Source: Abiotrophia sp938010525
Lineage (GTDB): Bacteria > Bacillota > Bacilli > Lactobacillales > Aerococcaceae
NCBI RefSeq assembly: GCF_938010525.1
Contig: NZ_CALLVK010000015.1
Span: 19,559-83,558 of the forward strand
Direction: 5' to 3'
Length of the DNA stretch: 64,000 nucleotides
The position numbers were made by a program, and so were the translations under genes. Below are positions 25,907 through 34,398 of the stretch, in pieces. The first letter of the stretch is position 1; every line of letters begins with the position of its first letter. The notes under the pieces were generated by a model. It had not been told where the DNA came from and made no database searches. It saw nothing but the letters and a program-made list of their open reading frames with translations.

Positions 25907-26107
25907 GAGCCAGTGGTCCACTCCGTCGAGTGGACCACTAGCTCGGGCTTATAGGCTGGAAAATGGCGGTTTGCGTCGAAACTAGATGAGCCAGTGGTCT
26001 ACTCTTTCGAGTGGACCACTAGCTCGCGGCTTATAGGCCAGAAAATGGCGGTTTGCGCCGAAACTGAATGAGCCAGTGGACCACTTTTTCGAGTGGACCA
26101 CTGGCTC
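25907..26107. repeat. Palindromic tandem array, family 3, cluster C (three units, 81-82 bp period)
   Basis: Hairpins at 25907-25944, 25988-26025 and 26070-26107 with the family 3 arms and loops CCGTCG, CTTTCG and TTTTCG. Spacers (GGCTTATAGGC..GAAAATGGCG) match cluster B closely. A degenerate fourth spacer-like stretch continues to about 26200. Nothing else is seen in the 422-bp gap except the terminator at its end. Confidence 0.93.
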
Positions 26108-26230
26108 GCGGCTTTAGGCCAGAAAAAAGGCGGTTTTGCGCCGAAACTGGCTCGAGCTTATAGGCCAGGAAAAAGGCTCTTAGGCCGAAATGGTATGCGA
26201 GCCACCAACCTCAACACAAACCAGCAGACA

Positions 26231-26264
26231 AAAAGTGCAGTTCAGGTCCTGAACTGCACTTTTC
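26231..26264. terminator. Bidirectional terminator between GH13 and lysC
   Basis: AAAAGTGCAGTTCAG and its exact complement enclose a three-base loop, giving a 15-bp stem with T runs on both strands. It serves convergent transcripts. Confidence 0.92.
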
Positions 26265-26265
26265 T

Positions 26266-27705
26266 TTATTCTCCTTGCGCGGCAGCGGCTAAGGTAGCTA
26301 GGGCTTCGCGTGGGAAGTAGGCTTGGTAGAGGCCTTGGAGGGCGATGTCTTCGTCCTCGGCCTTGATCATGAAGAGCATGCTGATTTCGGATGCCCCTTG
26401 GCTGATCATGCGGATGTTAATGTGGTTTTCAGCGAAAGTCCGGCTGGCTGCGGCCGCAACCCCGACATTTTCCCTCATGGCTTCCCCGACGATGGCGAAG
26501 ATGCAGAGGTCGTCTTCCACTTGGATGGAGTCAGGATTGAGTTTGTCCTGAATGGTCTCTAGGATGCCGTCCAAATGCTCTGGCGATTGGATATTAGCGG
26601 AGCGAATTACCAGGGAAATGCTGTCGATGCCTGAAGGCACGTGTTCGACTGGAACGCCGGCTTCCTCGAAGAAGCGGATAGCGCGGCGCATGAAGCCCAT
26701 TTCCCGGTTGAGTAGGTACTTGCTGATGGAGATGGCGGTGAAGCCAGTCGCCGAGCTGACCCCGGTGACTGGATAGCGAGGATCTAGCTCCTTCTTGGAG
26801 ACAATCTTGGTGCCGGCGATTTCCGGCTGGTTGGTGTTGCGAATCATGACGGGAATGTCATTGCGGTAGACAGGTTCCAGGGCTTCTTCATGGAAAATCC
26901 CGAAGCCGGCATAGGATAGCTCCCGCATTTCGCTATAGGTAATCTCCTTAATGGGATGCGGTCGCGCAATTTTGCCCGGATGCATGGAGTAGATAAAGGA
27001 CTCGTCTGTGTAGTTCTCGTAGAGGTCGGCGCCTAGGCCGTTGGCGATGATAGCCCCGGAAATATCAGAACCCCCACGGGAGAAGGTCACGATGTCGCCA
27101 CCCTTGGAGTAGCCGAAGAAGCCTGGAATAATGAGGACGCCAGCCCGGTCACGCAGCTTGGCGATTTGGGCGTAGGACTCATCAAAGAGGCGGGCATTAG
27201 AGGGCTCATCCGTCACTAAAATGCCGGCTTCCTTAGGTGACACATAGTGGGCGTCAAGGCCCAGGCTGACTAGGTAGTGGCTAATGACTTGGGCGTTGAA
27301 GTCCTCGCCGCAAGCCTTGAGAGCATCGAGCAGGCGCTCAGGCTCCTGGATATCGGCCATGTAGCCATTTAGGGTATCTTCAAAATAAGCCAAAAGCTCT
27401 GTCGACAGGCCCAACTCGATTAGGATGCTGGCATAGCGGTCCAGCACCTTTTGACGGGCTTCCGCCACTGGCTCAGCCTGCAATAGGGCATCCGTCTGGT
27501 GACCTACTTGTCCAACTACTGCCTGCACCGCATCGAAGAGGGCGATGAGCAGGTCGGTGACCTTAATGTCCTCAGCGAAACGCTTGCCTGGGGCGCTGAC
27601 TACGACGGCTTTAATTTCTGGTTTGCCTTGGATGATGGCGGCTACCTTCTTAATCTGGCCGGCGTTGGCCAGGGAGGAGCCTCCGAATTTTGCTACAATC
27701 ATCAT
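26266..27705 (-). CDS. lysC: Aspartate kinase
   Basis: A 479-residue cytoplasmic enzyme phosphorylating aspartate, the first step toward lysine, threonine and methionine. The N-terminal K-F-G-G-S-S-L motif and the F-S-R-G-G-S-D-I-S-G nucleotide/aspartate site define the kinase domain; two ACT domains follow (I-S-K-Y-L-L-N and E-N-H-I-N-I-R-M-I-S-Q-G-A-S-E-I-S segments), so feedback inhibition is likely. AAGGATGG lies about ten bases before the first of two adjacent ATGs. It diverges from hom-thrB across a 160-bp gap in which I see no T-box or lysine riboswitch. Confidence 0.95.
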   Translation of the reverse strand: MMIVAKFGGSSLANAGQIKKVAAIIQGKPEIKAVVVSAPGKRFAEDIKVTDLLIALFDAVQAVVGQVGHQTDALLQAEPVAEARQKVLDRYASILIELGLSTELLAYFEDTLNGYMADIQEPERLLDALKACGEDFNAQVISHYLVSLGLDAHYVSPKEAGILVTDEPSNARLFDESYAQIAKLRDRAGVLIIPGFFGYSKGGDIVTFSRGGSDISGAIIANGLGADLYENYTDESFIYSMHPGKIARPHPIKEITYSEMRELSYAGFGIFHEEALEPVYRNDIPVMIRNTNQPEIAGTKIVSKKELDPRYPVTGVSSATGFTAISISKYLLNREMGFMRRAIRFFEEAGVPVEHVPSGIDSISLVIRSANIQSPEHLDGILETIQDKLNPDSIQVEDDLCIFAIVGEAMRENVGVAAAASRTFAENHINIRMISQGASEISMLFMIKAEDEDIALQGLYQAYFPREALATLAAAAQGE

Positions 27706-27865
27706 ATCTAATCCATCCTTCTATCAGATTGGCGCTAGAGCCTAACAGTTACTATGATACACTATATTTTGCCCAAACGATATACTTTCTTATGAAATTT
27801 ACTTGAAAAAACAGGCCATTCCCACTAAACTTAGAGGAGTAGAATTGAAATGGAGGCGAGCAGGA

Positions 27866-29062
27866 ATGAAAATCGCATTATGTGGTATCGGTACGGTAGG
27901 TGGCGGGGTCGTGAAGGTCTTAGCTGAGAACCAAGCCCAATTCCAAGCAAAATATAAAGAAGACCTAGTCATCAGCCATGTTCTGACCCGGGATCCCGAT
28001 AAGGTGGACCGTCTAGGCTTAGAATCAGCAGTCTTCACCGACCGGGTAGAAGATATTTATGAAGCGGACATCGACCTAGTGGTGGAAGTCATGGGGGGCG
28101 TGGACTTCGCCTATCAAGTCATCCGTCAGTCCCTGAGCCAAGGCCGTCACGTGGTCACTGCCAACAAGGATCTGCTAGCCCTCCACATTGATGAGCTACA
28201 AGCCCTAGCCAATGAAAAGGGCGTCAGCCTGCTCTATGAAGCCAGTGTAGCCGGTGGGATTCCCATTATTAACGGGGTCCAAGTGGGCTTGGCGGCCAAC
28301 CAAATTTCGGGTGTCATGGGGATTCTGAATGGGACCACTAACTACATGCTTAGCCACATGACCCAAGATGGCTGGACCTATGACCATGCCCTGTCTGTTG
28401 CTCAAGAAAAGGGCTATGCCGAAGCCGACCCAACCAATGATGTGGGTGGTTTTGACGCAGCCCGTAAGATTACCCTCTTGTCTCGTCTAGCTTATGACAC
28501 CCGCGTGGACTTCCATCAAGTCAGCGTCAAGGGGATTGACACAGTGGATGCCAGCGACATCGCTATTGCGGCGCAAGCGGGCTATACCATGAAACTCTTG
28601 GGTAAGAGCACCAAGACAGCTGCCGGCATTCAAGTCGGGGTTGAGCCTGTCCTCTTGCCAAATGCCCATCCTTTATCCGGTGTCTCTGAAGCCTTCAATG
28701 CCGTCTACGTAGAAGGCAATGCGGTAGGCCAAACCATGTTCTGGGGGCCAGGTGCCGGTAGTATGGAGACCGCTTCTGCCGTAGTGTCTGACATCTTGCA
28801 AATTGCCGACCGTGGCTTCATTCCGGCTGTCTTGCCAAGTCAAGAATTAGCCATTGTCAGCCAGGAAGCTCCGGCTTGCTACTACCTACGTTTTGATGCG
28901 CCAGCTAGCCATGTTCGCGCTGTCCTCCAAACCTTAGAAATCGGCTACTTGACCTTGGCTGAAGCGCCAGGCTTGACCATTAAGACCGAAGCCATCAGCC
29001 CAGCAGTCTTGGCCAAGTTAGAAGCCAATGCCACCGTGGTAGCCCGCTACCTCATGGTCTAG
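27866..29062 (+). CDS. hom: Homoserine dehydrogenase
   Basis: A 398-residue NAD(P)-dependent enzyme reducing aspartate semialdehyde to homoserine. The N-terminal Rossmann motif G-I-G-T-V-G-G-G-V is at about residues 8-16, followed by V-V-E-V-M-G-G and V-T-A-N-K-D-L. The substrate loop N-G-T-T-N-Y-M-L-S and the E-A-D-P-T-N-D-V-G-G-F-D-A signature are present. A shortened ACT-like tail ends the protein. GGAGG nine bases upstream fixes the ATG at 27866; an upstream TTG extension is rejected. thrB follows 12 bp later. Confidence 0.95.
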   Translation: MKIALCGIGTVGGGVVKVLAENQAQFQAKYKEDLVISHVLTRDPDKVDRLGLESAVFTDRVEDIYEADIDLVVEVMGGVDFAYQVIRQSLSQGRHVVTANKDLLALHIDELQALANEKGVSLLYEASVAGGIPIINGVQVGLAANQISGVMGILNGTTNYMLSHMTQDGWTYDHALSVAQEKGYAEADPTNDVGGFDAARKITLLSRLAYDTRVDFHQVSVKGIDTVDASDIAIAAQAGYTMKLLGKSTKTAAGIQVGVEPVLLPNAHPLSGVSEAFNAVYVEGNAVGQTMFWGPGAGSMETASAVVSDILQIADRGFIPAVLPSQELAIVSQEAPACYYLRFDAPASHVRAVLQTLEIGYLTLAEAPGLTIKTEAISPAVLAKLEANATVVARYLMV

Positions 29063-29074
29063 GAGGCGGAATTC

Positions 29075-29959
29075 ATGGTATGGCAAAAGGATTTTCCTGC
29101 CTCTAGTGCCAACTTGGGTCCGGGATTTGACTCCATCGGGATTGCGGTTGACCGCTATCTGACGGTGATAGCTCGTCCGGCTGAGCGTTGGCAGGTGGAT
29201 TTTGAGACTGACTTTATGGCTGGTCTGCCCCAGGATGAGACCAACCTAGTGGTGGCAGTCGCTCTGGAAACGGCAGCCCGCTATGGCAAGACCTTAGCGC
29301 CCCTGCATTTGACCATGAAGAGTCAGATTCCCCTGACTCATGGCATGGGTAGCTCAGCTTCAGCCATTGTGGCCGGTATTGAGCTAGCCAATGATTTTGC
29401 TGACCTGGGTCTGTCGACCTTCGAAAAGGTGCGCTTGGCCAGTGCCAAGGAAGGCCACCCCGACAATGTGGGGGCCTGCATCACCGGTGGCCTCTTCGTG
29501 GGCTACTATGAGCCGGAGACGGATCAACTCTTCTATCAAGTAGGCAACTTGGAAGGGGTCGGGGTCATTATTTCCACTCCAGCCTATGAGTTGTCGACGG
29601 CGGCAGCCCGCAGTGTCTTGCCTGAGGTCTACTCCAAGCCGGATTCCATTGGCCAGAATGCCCTGACCAGTGTCATGTTAATGGCCATGATGCAGGGCGA
29701 TTACCCGACCATGGGTCAGCTCATGATGCAAGACAAGTTCCATGAACCTTACCGTCAGTCTCTAATTGCAGAGTTCCCGGCGGTTAAGGCCACGGCTCTT
29801 GAAAAGGGCGCCTATGCCACCGTCATTTCGGGGGCGGGGCCTAGCATTTTGACCCTGAGCCCTCAGGAGCGAGTGGCCGACATTCTCGCATCGCTTGAAG
29901 CTGCTGTAGACTGTCAGCACCAAGTGGTGTCGGTTCTGCCAGCCTTGGCAGACAAATAA
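29075..29959 (+). CDS. thrB: Homoserine kinase
   Basis: A 294-residue GHMP-family kinase making O-phosphohomoserine. The N-terminal S-A-N-L-G-P-G-F-D-S and the ATP-binding P-L-T-H-G-M-G-S-S-A-S-A-I motif (about residues 89-101) are diagnostic, and S-G-A-G-P-S-I near the C-terminus completes the GHMP fold. It is cotranscribed with hom and has AGGAGG before its ATG. No threonine synthase gene follows, so thrC must lie elsewhere. A terminator stands immediately after it. Confidence 0.95.
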   Translation: MVWQKDFPASSANLGPGFDSIGIAVDRYLTVIARPAERWQVDFETDFMAGLPQDETNLVVAVALETAARYGKTLAPLHLTMKSQIPLTHGMGSSASAIVAGIELANDFADLGLSTFEKVRLASAKEGHPDNVGACITGGLFVGYYEPETDQLFYQVGNLEGVGVIISTPAYELSTAAARSVLPEVYSKPDSIGQNALTSVMLMAMMQGDYPTMGQLMMQDKFHEPYRQSLIAEFPAVKATALEKGAYATVISGAGPSILTLSPQERVADILASLEAAVDCQHQVVSVLPALADK

Positions 29960-29964
29960 GATGA

Positions 29965-29996
29965 AAAAAGAGTCCAGCTCAGCTGGGCTCTTTCTT
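29965..29996 (+). terminator. Terminator after thrB
   Basis: AGAGTCCAGC and GCTGGGCTCT pair around TCA with an A-rich left side and a T-rich right side; the next gene is convergent, so it may act in both directions. Confidence 0.88.
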
Positions 29997-30004
29997 GTGT
30001 GAAC

Positions 30005-30601
30005 TTATTTTTTGTGACTGACATCTTGGACCTGGGGCGCAAGCGTCTTAAGGTCGGATAAGAAATGAGATAAGGCACGTTCGCGCTCGCCTGTCTGTCG
30101 GCCTAGGTCCCGCATTTCCTTCTGACCAGCCAGGTCGCGGCAGTAGACTAGGAGATGGGCTTCCTTGAGGTGGCGACTGACGGGGACCTTTTGCACCTGG
30201 TAGCCCACGGCGGCGATTTGCTTGAGAGGGCAAATATAGAGGCCTTGGGCGGTGATGACCAGGTGGTCCTTGTAACAATAGAGGCCTAGATCTTCATCCC
30301 CCACCTGAGCCTGGCGACTGAGTCGACTCCAGTCGTCAGCCAGTTCAGGATAGTGGTGGTAGAGGAAATCATAGTCGCTCAAGATGCGTCGTCTTTTGCG
30401 CCAAGCATAATAGCAGAAATAGCCCCCAATCCAAATGAGTAGGGCTGACATGGTCTGAGCAATCCAGAGGGCATGCTGATAGTCACTTAGCATGAGGCTA
30501 GTGACATAGCAAAGTCCGAATAGGCCGCTGGCCAGGAGGGGCAGGCCGGCCAGTAGGGTCAAGAAGAGATCGACTTTATCGCGATGCTTCAAGGTCCTCA
30601 T
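30005..30601 (-). CDS. Two-helix membrane protein with cytoplasmic PH-like region
   Basis: A 198-residue protein with two membrane segments (about residues 12-35 and 43-66) and a cytoplasmic domain. The C-terminal part (Y-C-Y-K-D-H-L-V-I-T-A-Q-G-L-Y-I-C-P-L-K-Q-I-A-A-V-G at about 107-132) has the strand pattern of bacterial PH-like/YcxB-type domains. This is the same general layout as the five paralogues at 38388-41213, but sequence similarity is weak. The ribosome site (AAAGG) abuts the first ATG, so the exact start is uncertain. Function unknown. It lies 16 bp downstream of the YeiH-type gene on the same strand. Confidence 0.68.
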   Translation of the reverse strand: MRTLKHRDKVDLFLTLLAGLPLLASGLFGLCYVTSLMLSDYQHALWIAQTMSALLIWIGGYFCYYAWRKRRRILSDYDFLYHHYPELADDWSRLSRQAQVGDEDLGLYCYKDHLVITAQGLYICPLKQIAAVGYQVQKVPVSRHLKEAHLLVYCRDLAGQKEMRDLGRQTGERERALSHFLSDLKTLAPQVQDVSHKK

Positions 30602-30617
30602 CCTTTCGCCGCTAATC

Positions 30618-31637
30618 TTAATAGTAGAAGAAATGAATGGCTAGGCTAGCCGTGACAATGACCAGGGCCCAGCAGAGGCCACCCAAGATAATGGACTGGC
30701 TACCGGCCCGGCGCAACTGTCTGAGATCAACGGCCAAGCCCACCCCAGCTAGGGCTGCAATCATGGTCAGGCGGGCTAGCAACTTGAAGCCGTCTAGCAG
30801 CCAAGCAGGTAGAGGCAGGAGGGAGCTAGCCAGGACCGCCAAGAGGAAGTAGGCGATGAAGCTAGGAAAGAGGCGGCGGGCTTGTGCCCACAAGCTGACT
30901 TGTGCCCTTTGGCCGTCAACTAATTGAGCGCTTGCCTGCTTATAGCGGGCGCCAACCAGGCCTAGGCAAACCGGCACAATCAGTAGGGTCCGGGCCATCT
31001 TGACGATGGTGGCGGTGGTACCAGCGGCCTCACTAAAGTCGAAGCCAGCTGCCACGACCGAAGAGGTATCGTTAATGGCGGCCCCAGCGAAGATGCCGAA
31101 GCTTTGGTCGCCATAGCCCAACCAAGCCCCTAAGAGAGGGAAGAGAAAGAGGGCCAGGGTATTATAGAGGAAGATGGTGGTGATGGCGAAGGCAATCTCT
31201 GAGTCCTCAGCTTCCACAATGGGTGCAGCAGCGGCAATGGCCGAGCCCCCACAAATGGCCGTCCCCATACCCACTAAGAGGGCTGAACGCGACTCAATGC
31301 CCATCCAACGACCTAGGTAACGGGCGCTCAAGAGGGCCACCGCTATGACGGGAATCAAGACCAGGTAGACCTTGAGGCCCACTGCTTGTAACTTGGCAAA
31401 GGACAAGCCAAAGCCTAAAAAGACAATGCCGATTTTGAGTAGTTGGCCGCTGATTTGCTTGGCTGGCTTGGTCGAGGCAGGGGGACGCCAGGCGGACAGG
31501 GCCATGCCCAGCAGAATGGCCAGCATGGAAGCCCCCAGGGCTGGCACCAGGCTTTCAATGGCATAGGCCAGGGCAGTAATAATCAGAATCTTGGCCCAAC
31601 TGGCCCACTTGCTGTCAGAAATCTTAGAAAATGTCAT
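30618..31637 (-). CDS. YeiH/UPF0324 family putative exporter
   Basis: A 339-residue integral membrane protein with about ten helices belonging to the YeiH family (Cons_hypoth698), annotated as putative sulfate exporters without firm biochemical proof. Typical segments are A-I-L-L-G-M-A-L-S-A-W, G-I-V-F-L-G-F-G-L-S, M-G-T-A-I-C-G-G-S-A-I-A-A-A-A-P-I and the G-A-A-I-N-D-T-S-S-V-V-A-A-G motif. AAAGGAG precedes the ATG. It diverges from the nitroreductase gene and probably shares a transcript with the small membrane gene after it. Confidence 0.88.
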   Translation of the reverse strand: MTFSKISDSKWASWAKILIITALAYAIESLVPALGASMLAILLGMALSAWRPPASTKPAKQISGQLLKIGIVFLGFGLSFAKLQAVGLKVYLVLIPVIAVALLSARYLGRWMGIESRSALLVGMGTAICGGSAIAAAAPIVEAEDSEIAFAITTIFLYNTLALFLFPLLGAWLGYGDQSFGIFAGAAINDTSSVVAAGFDFSEAAGTTATIVKMARTLLIVPVCLGLVGARYKQASAQLVDGQRAQVSLWAQARRLFPSFIAYFLLAVLASSLLPLPAWLLDGFKLLARLTMIAALAGVGLAVDLRQLRRAGSQSIILGGLCWALVIVTASLAIHFFYY

Positions 31638-31783
31638 GGTTGATATCGCTCCTTTGTCATCCTCTAGTATAACAAAGTCCTGCCCCGAGCGCTAGTTGGG
31701 CTAGGGCTAGAAGAAAGCGTTTATCTAGACTTAAGGAGACCAGTAGACTATACTAAAACAAAAGCCTAGAGAGGATGTATGCC

Positions 31784-32467
31784 ATGACACAAGAAGCCAT
31801 TCAAGAACAAATTCGTCAAGCCCTAGACCACCGGGTAGCTGTCCGGGTCTATGATGCCAGTCGTCATATATCCCGCCAGGATATGGATGTCATCCTAGAC
31901 GCTGCCTGGCTTAGCCCTTCTTCAGTTGGCCTGGAAGGTTGGCGCTTTTTGGTCTTAGACCGGGACCAAATTCAGGCCATCCGACCTGACCTCCAACCCC
32001 TAGCCTGGGGTGCCCAACCGCAATTGGATACCGCCAGCCACTTTGTTATCCTCCTGGCGGAGAAGAATGCCCGCTATGACGGTCCTTCTATGCGGGCCAG
32101 CCTGATTCGTCGAGGCCTGACTTCTGACCATGACCTTAATAGTCGTTTGACCCTCTATGAAACCTTCCAAACCCAACACATGCGTCTGGATAGTCCGCGG
32201 GCCCTCTTTGATTGGACGGGTAAGCAGACCTATATCGCCCTAGCTAATATGATGTTGACTGCTAGCTTGCTGGGCATTGATTCCTGCCCAATCGAAGGCT
32301 TCGATTATGAGGCGGTCAATGCCTTACTGGCTGCCAAAGGTTGGTTGGATCCGGAGCACGAAGGGGTGGCTAGCATGTTGTCCCTGGGCTACCGACTCAA
32401 GGACCCTAAACATCCCCGTAGCCGTAAGCCGCGCCAGGAAGTCATTTGCTGGCTAGACGACAAGTAA
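31784..32467 (+). CDS. Nitroreductase family protein
   Basis: A 227-residue FMN-dependent oxidoreductase of the nitroreductase fold. The N-terminal R-V-A-V-R-V-Y FMN-contact block and the W-L-S-P-S-S-V-G-L-E-G-W-R-F motif are clear; the C-terminal S-L-G-Y-R-L-K-D-P-K-H-P-R-S-R-K-P-R segment is usual for the YfkO/NfsB-like subgroup. GAGAGG lies nine bases before the ATG at 31784; an ATG three codons upstream overlaps the ribosome site. It probably reduces quinones or nitro compounds with NAD(P)H. It is a single-gene unit divergent from the YeiH-type gene. Confidence 0.88.
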   Translation: MTQEAIQEQIRQALDHRVAVRVYDASRHISRQDMDVILDAAWLSPSSVGLEGWRFLVLDRDQIQAIRPDLQPLAWGAQPQLDTASHFVILLAEKNARYDGPSMRASLIRRGLTSDHDLNSRLTLYETFQTQHMRLDSPRALFDWTGKQTYIALANMMLTASLLGIDSCPIEGFDYEAVNALLAAKGWLDPEHEGVASMLSLGYRLKDPKHPRSRKPRQEVICWLDDK

Positions 32468-32518
32468 ATCCCCCCATGAATTTTCTCCAGCCCTTAATAA
32501 GTGAAAGGACTGAATGAT

Positions 32519-34276
32519 ATGACCCTATCGAGAAAACTGAAACTAAGCGCCCTGACCTTGCTTTGTGCCAATCTGCTGGCTAGCCAAGTGCCTGTGCTAG
32601 CCCAAGAGGCCAATAACCAAGAAGCGTCGAGCCAAGAAAGGACCACCGTTGGCCAATACAGCTTGACTTTTGACAATGCGGCTTGGCAATACGATGAGGC
32701 TAATGATATCTACTGGCAAGTCGGCGTGGTCTATGTCGCCAACCCTGCTTCCTTGGACTATGAGACCCTGGGTATTTATGTGCCGGGTGCCTATTTAGAG
32801 GCAACTGCCAATGGCGATGGGACCTATACTGCCAGCGTCAAGTCTGACGCCCAAGTGGGCCAATTTACCGCTTCGACTGCTCCTTATGTCCTACCGGTTA
32901 ACACGCCGGGTTTTAATGCCTCTCAGGCACCAACCTGGCTTGCTGACGGCATTGCCAACTATACCCAGGCCGGGATGATTTATCTGCAACCTGGTATTCG
33001 TGGCCGCGACAACACCACCGATAGCCAGGGCCAAGAAGTAGTGGGCGGTGCACCATGGGGCGTCACCGACCTTAAGGCCGCTATCCGTTATGTTCGTTAT
33101 AACAAGGATGTTCTGCCAGGTGACACCGACAAGATTGTGAGTTTTGGCCATAGTGGCGGTGGGGCTCAGTCTGCTATCCTAGGGGCTAGTGGGGATTCGA
33201 CCCTCTACAATCCTTACTTGGAAGCCTTAGGGGCAGCCATGAAGGACAAGGAAGGCAACCCAATTTCGGATGCACCTTATGGGACTATGACTTGGAGTCC
33301 CATTACCAGCTTGGATTATGCGGATGCTGCCTATGAATGGAACCTGGGTCAGTTCGCTGACAGCAATACGCGGGCAGAGGGTACCTTTACTCAGGCCTTA
33401 TCCCAAGACTTGGCTAAGGAATATGCCAACTATATCAATCAGCTTGGCCTCAAACATGAAGGCCAAGCCTTGACCCTGACAGAATCTAGTGAGGGGAGTT
33501 ATACCCAAGGCTCCTATGCCACTTATCTAGAAGGGGTCGTCAATCAATCCCTCAATAACTTCCTAGCCGATACCAGCTTCCCTTATACCAGCGATGGTGC
33601 TGGTCCGGGTGGATCGACAGAATCTGTCACCTATGAGACGGCTCAAGCCTATATTGATAGCTTGAATGCTGAGACCCAATGGGTGACCTATGATGCGGCC
33701 ACTAATACCGCCAAGATTTCCAGCCTGGCGGATTTCGCCAAGTATGTTAAGACGGCCAGCAAGTCTGTGCCTGCCTTCGATGCCTTGGACCGTAGCCTAG
33801 CGGAGAATGCGGTCTTCGGGGTAGCGGAAGCCAATGAGCTTCACTTTGACCAGCTAGTGGCCCGCCTGCTCAAGAACAATCAGGCCAAGTATGAGAGCTT
33901 GACCGACTGGAACAGCCAGTATGTGACGGATTTTGAGTCTGACTTGGCTAAGACCGATAGTCTGGGTAAGACCATTGCAGAACGTCAGGACCTCTACAAT
34001 CCAATGTTCTATCTGACGTCCGCTTATTCTGGCTACCAAACCTCTAAACCAGCCCCTCACTGGCGGATTCGTTCCGGCCTTAGCCAAGGAGACACGGCCT
34101 TGACGGTGGAAACCAACCTGGCTCTAGCCCTGGAGAATCAAGCCAATGGGGCTGTCAAATCAGTGGACTTTGCCACGGTTTGGGGGCAAGGTAATACCAC
34201 AGCTGAACGGACCGGCCATGCGTCGGCTAACTTCATCCAATGGGTGCAAGAAATTGTAGCCCAAGACGCCAACTAA
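32519..34276 (+). CDS. Secreted subtype B tannase-like serine hydrolase
   Basis: A 585-residue secreted alpha/beta hydrolase. A signal peptide covers about residues 1-29 (A-N-L-L-A-S-Q-V-P-V-L-A junction). The G-R-D-N-T-T-D-S block and G-A-P-W-G-V-T-D-L-K-A-A-I-R-Y, followed by the nucleophile elbow S-F-G-H-S212-G-G-G-A-Q-S-A, match bacterial subtype B tannases, which hydrolyse galloyl or related aromatic esters. The C-terminal H in the E-R-T-G-H-A-S-A segment is the likely catalytic histidine. AAAGGA nine bases upstream sets the start. It is unaccompanied by transport genes, so its natural substrate remains open; a feruloyl-type or lipid ester is possible. Confidence 0.82.
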   Translation: MTLSRKLKLSALTLLCANLLASQVPVLAQEANNQEASSQERTTVGQYSLTFDNAAWQYDEANDIYWQVGVVYVANPASLDYETLGIYVPGAYLEATANGDGTYTASVKSDAQVGQFTASTAPYVLPVNTPGFNASQAPTWLADGIANYTQAGMIYLQPGIRGRDNTTDSQGQEVVGGAPWGVTDLKAAIRYVRYNKDVLPGDTDKIVSFGHSGGGAQSAILGASGDSTLYNPYLEALGAAMKDKEGNPISDAPYGTMTWSPITSLDYADAAYEWNLGQFADSNTRAEGTFTQALSQDLAKEYANYINQLGLKHEGQALTLTESSEGSYTQGSYATYLEGVVNQSLNNFLADTSFPYTSDGAGPGGSTESVTYETAQAYIDSLNAETQWVTYDAATNTAKISSLADFAKYVKTASKSVPAFDALDRSLAENAVFGVAEANELHFDQLVARLLKNNQAKYESLTDWNSQYVTDFESDLAKTDSLGKTIAERQDLYNPMFYLTSAYSGYQTSKPAPHWRIRSGLSQGDTALTVETNLALALENQANGAVKSVDFATVWGQGNTTAERTGHASANFIQWVQEIVAQDAN

Positions 34277-34288
34277 GTATTAAGCAAG

Positions 34289-34349
34289 CCCTCGGCCTAG
34301 TCTAGACTGGCCCGAGGGATTTGTTTGTTTTTGGCTACTTTGTTATAAT
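34289..34349 (+). promoter_or_regulatory. Terminator of tannase gene followed by promoter of next gene
   Basis: CCCTCGG and CCGAGGG form a hairpin (34289-34318) followed by TTTGTTTGTTTTT. Overlapping this tail, TTGTTT (34321-34326) and TATAAT (34344-34349) are 17 bases apart and would drive the secreted-protein gene that follows. Confidence 0.72.
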
Positions 34350-34398
34350 AAGGGAGACAAGATAGCAGTCCAATGGATTAGATAGAGGAGGAAGTGAC

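Noticed and set aside
27706..27865. Lysine or T-box riboswitch before lysC or hom
   Set aside because: The 160-bp divergent gap is too short and lacks T-box (TGGN) or lysine aptamer motifs.
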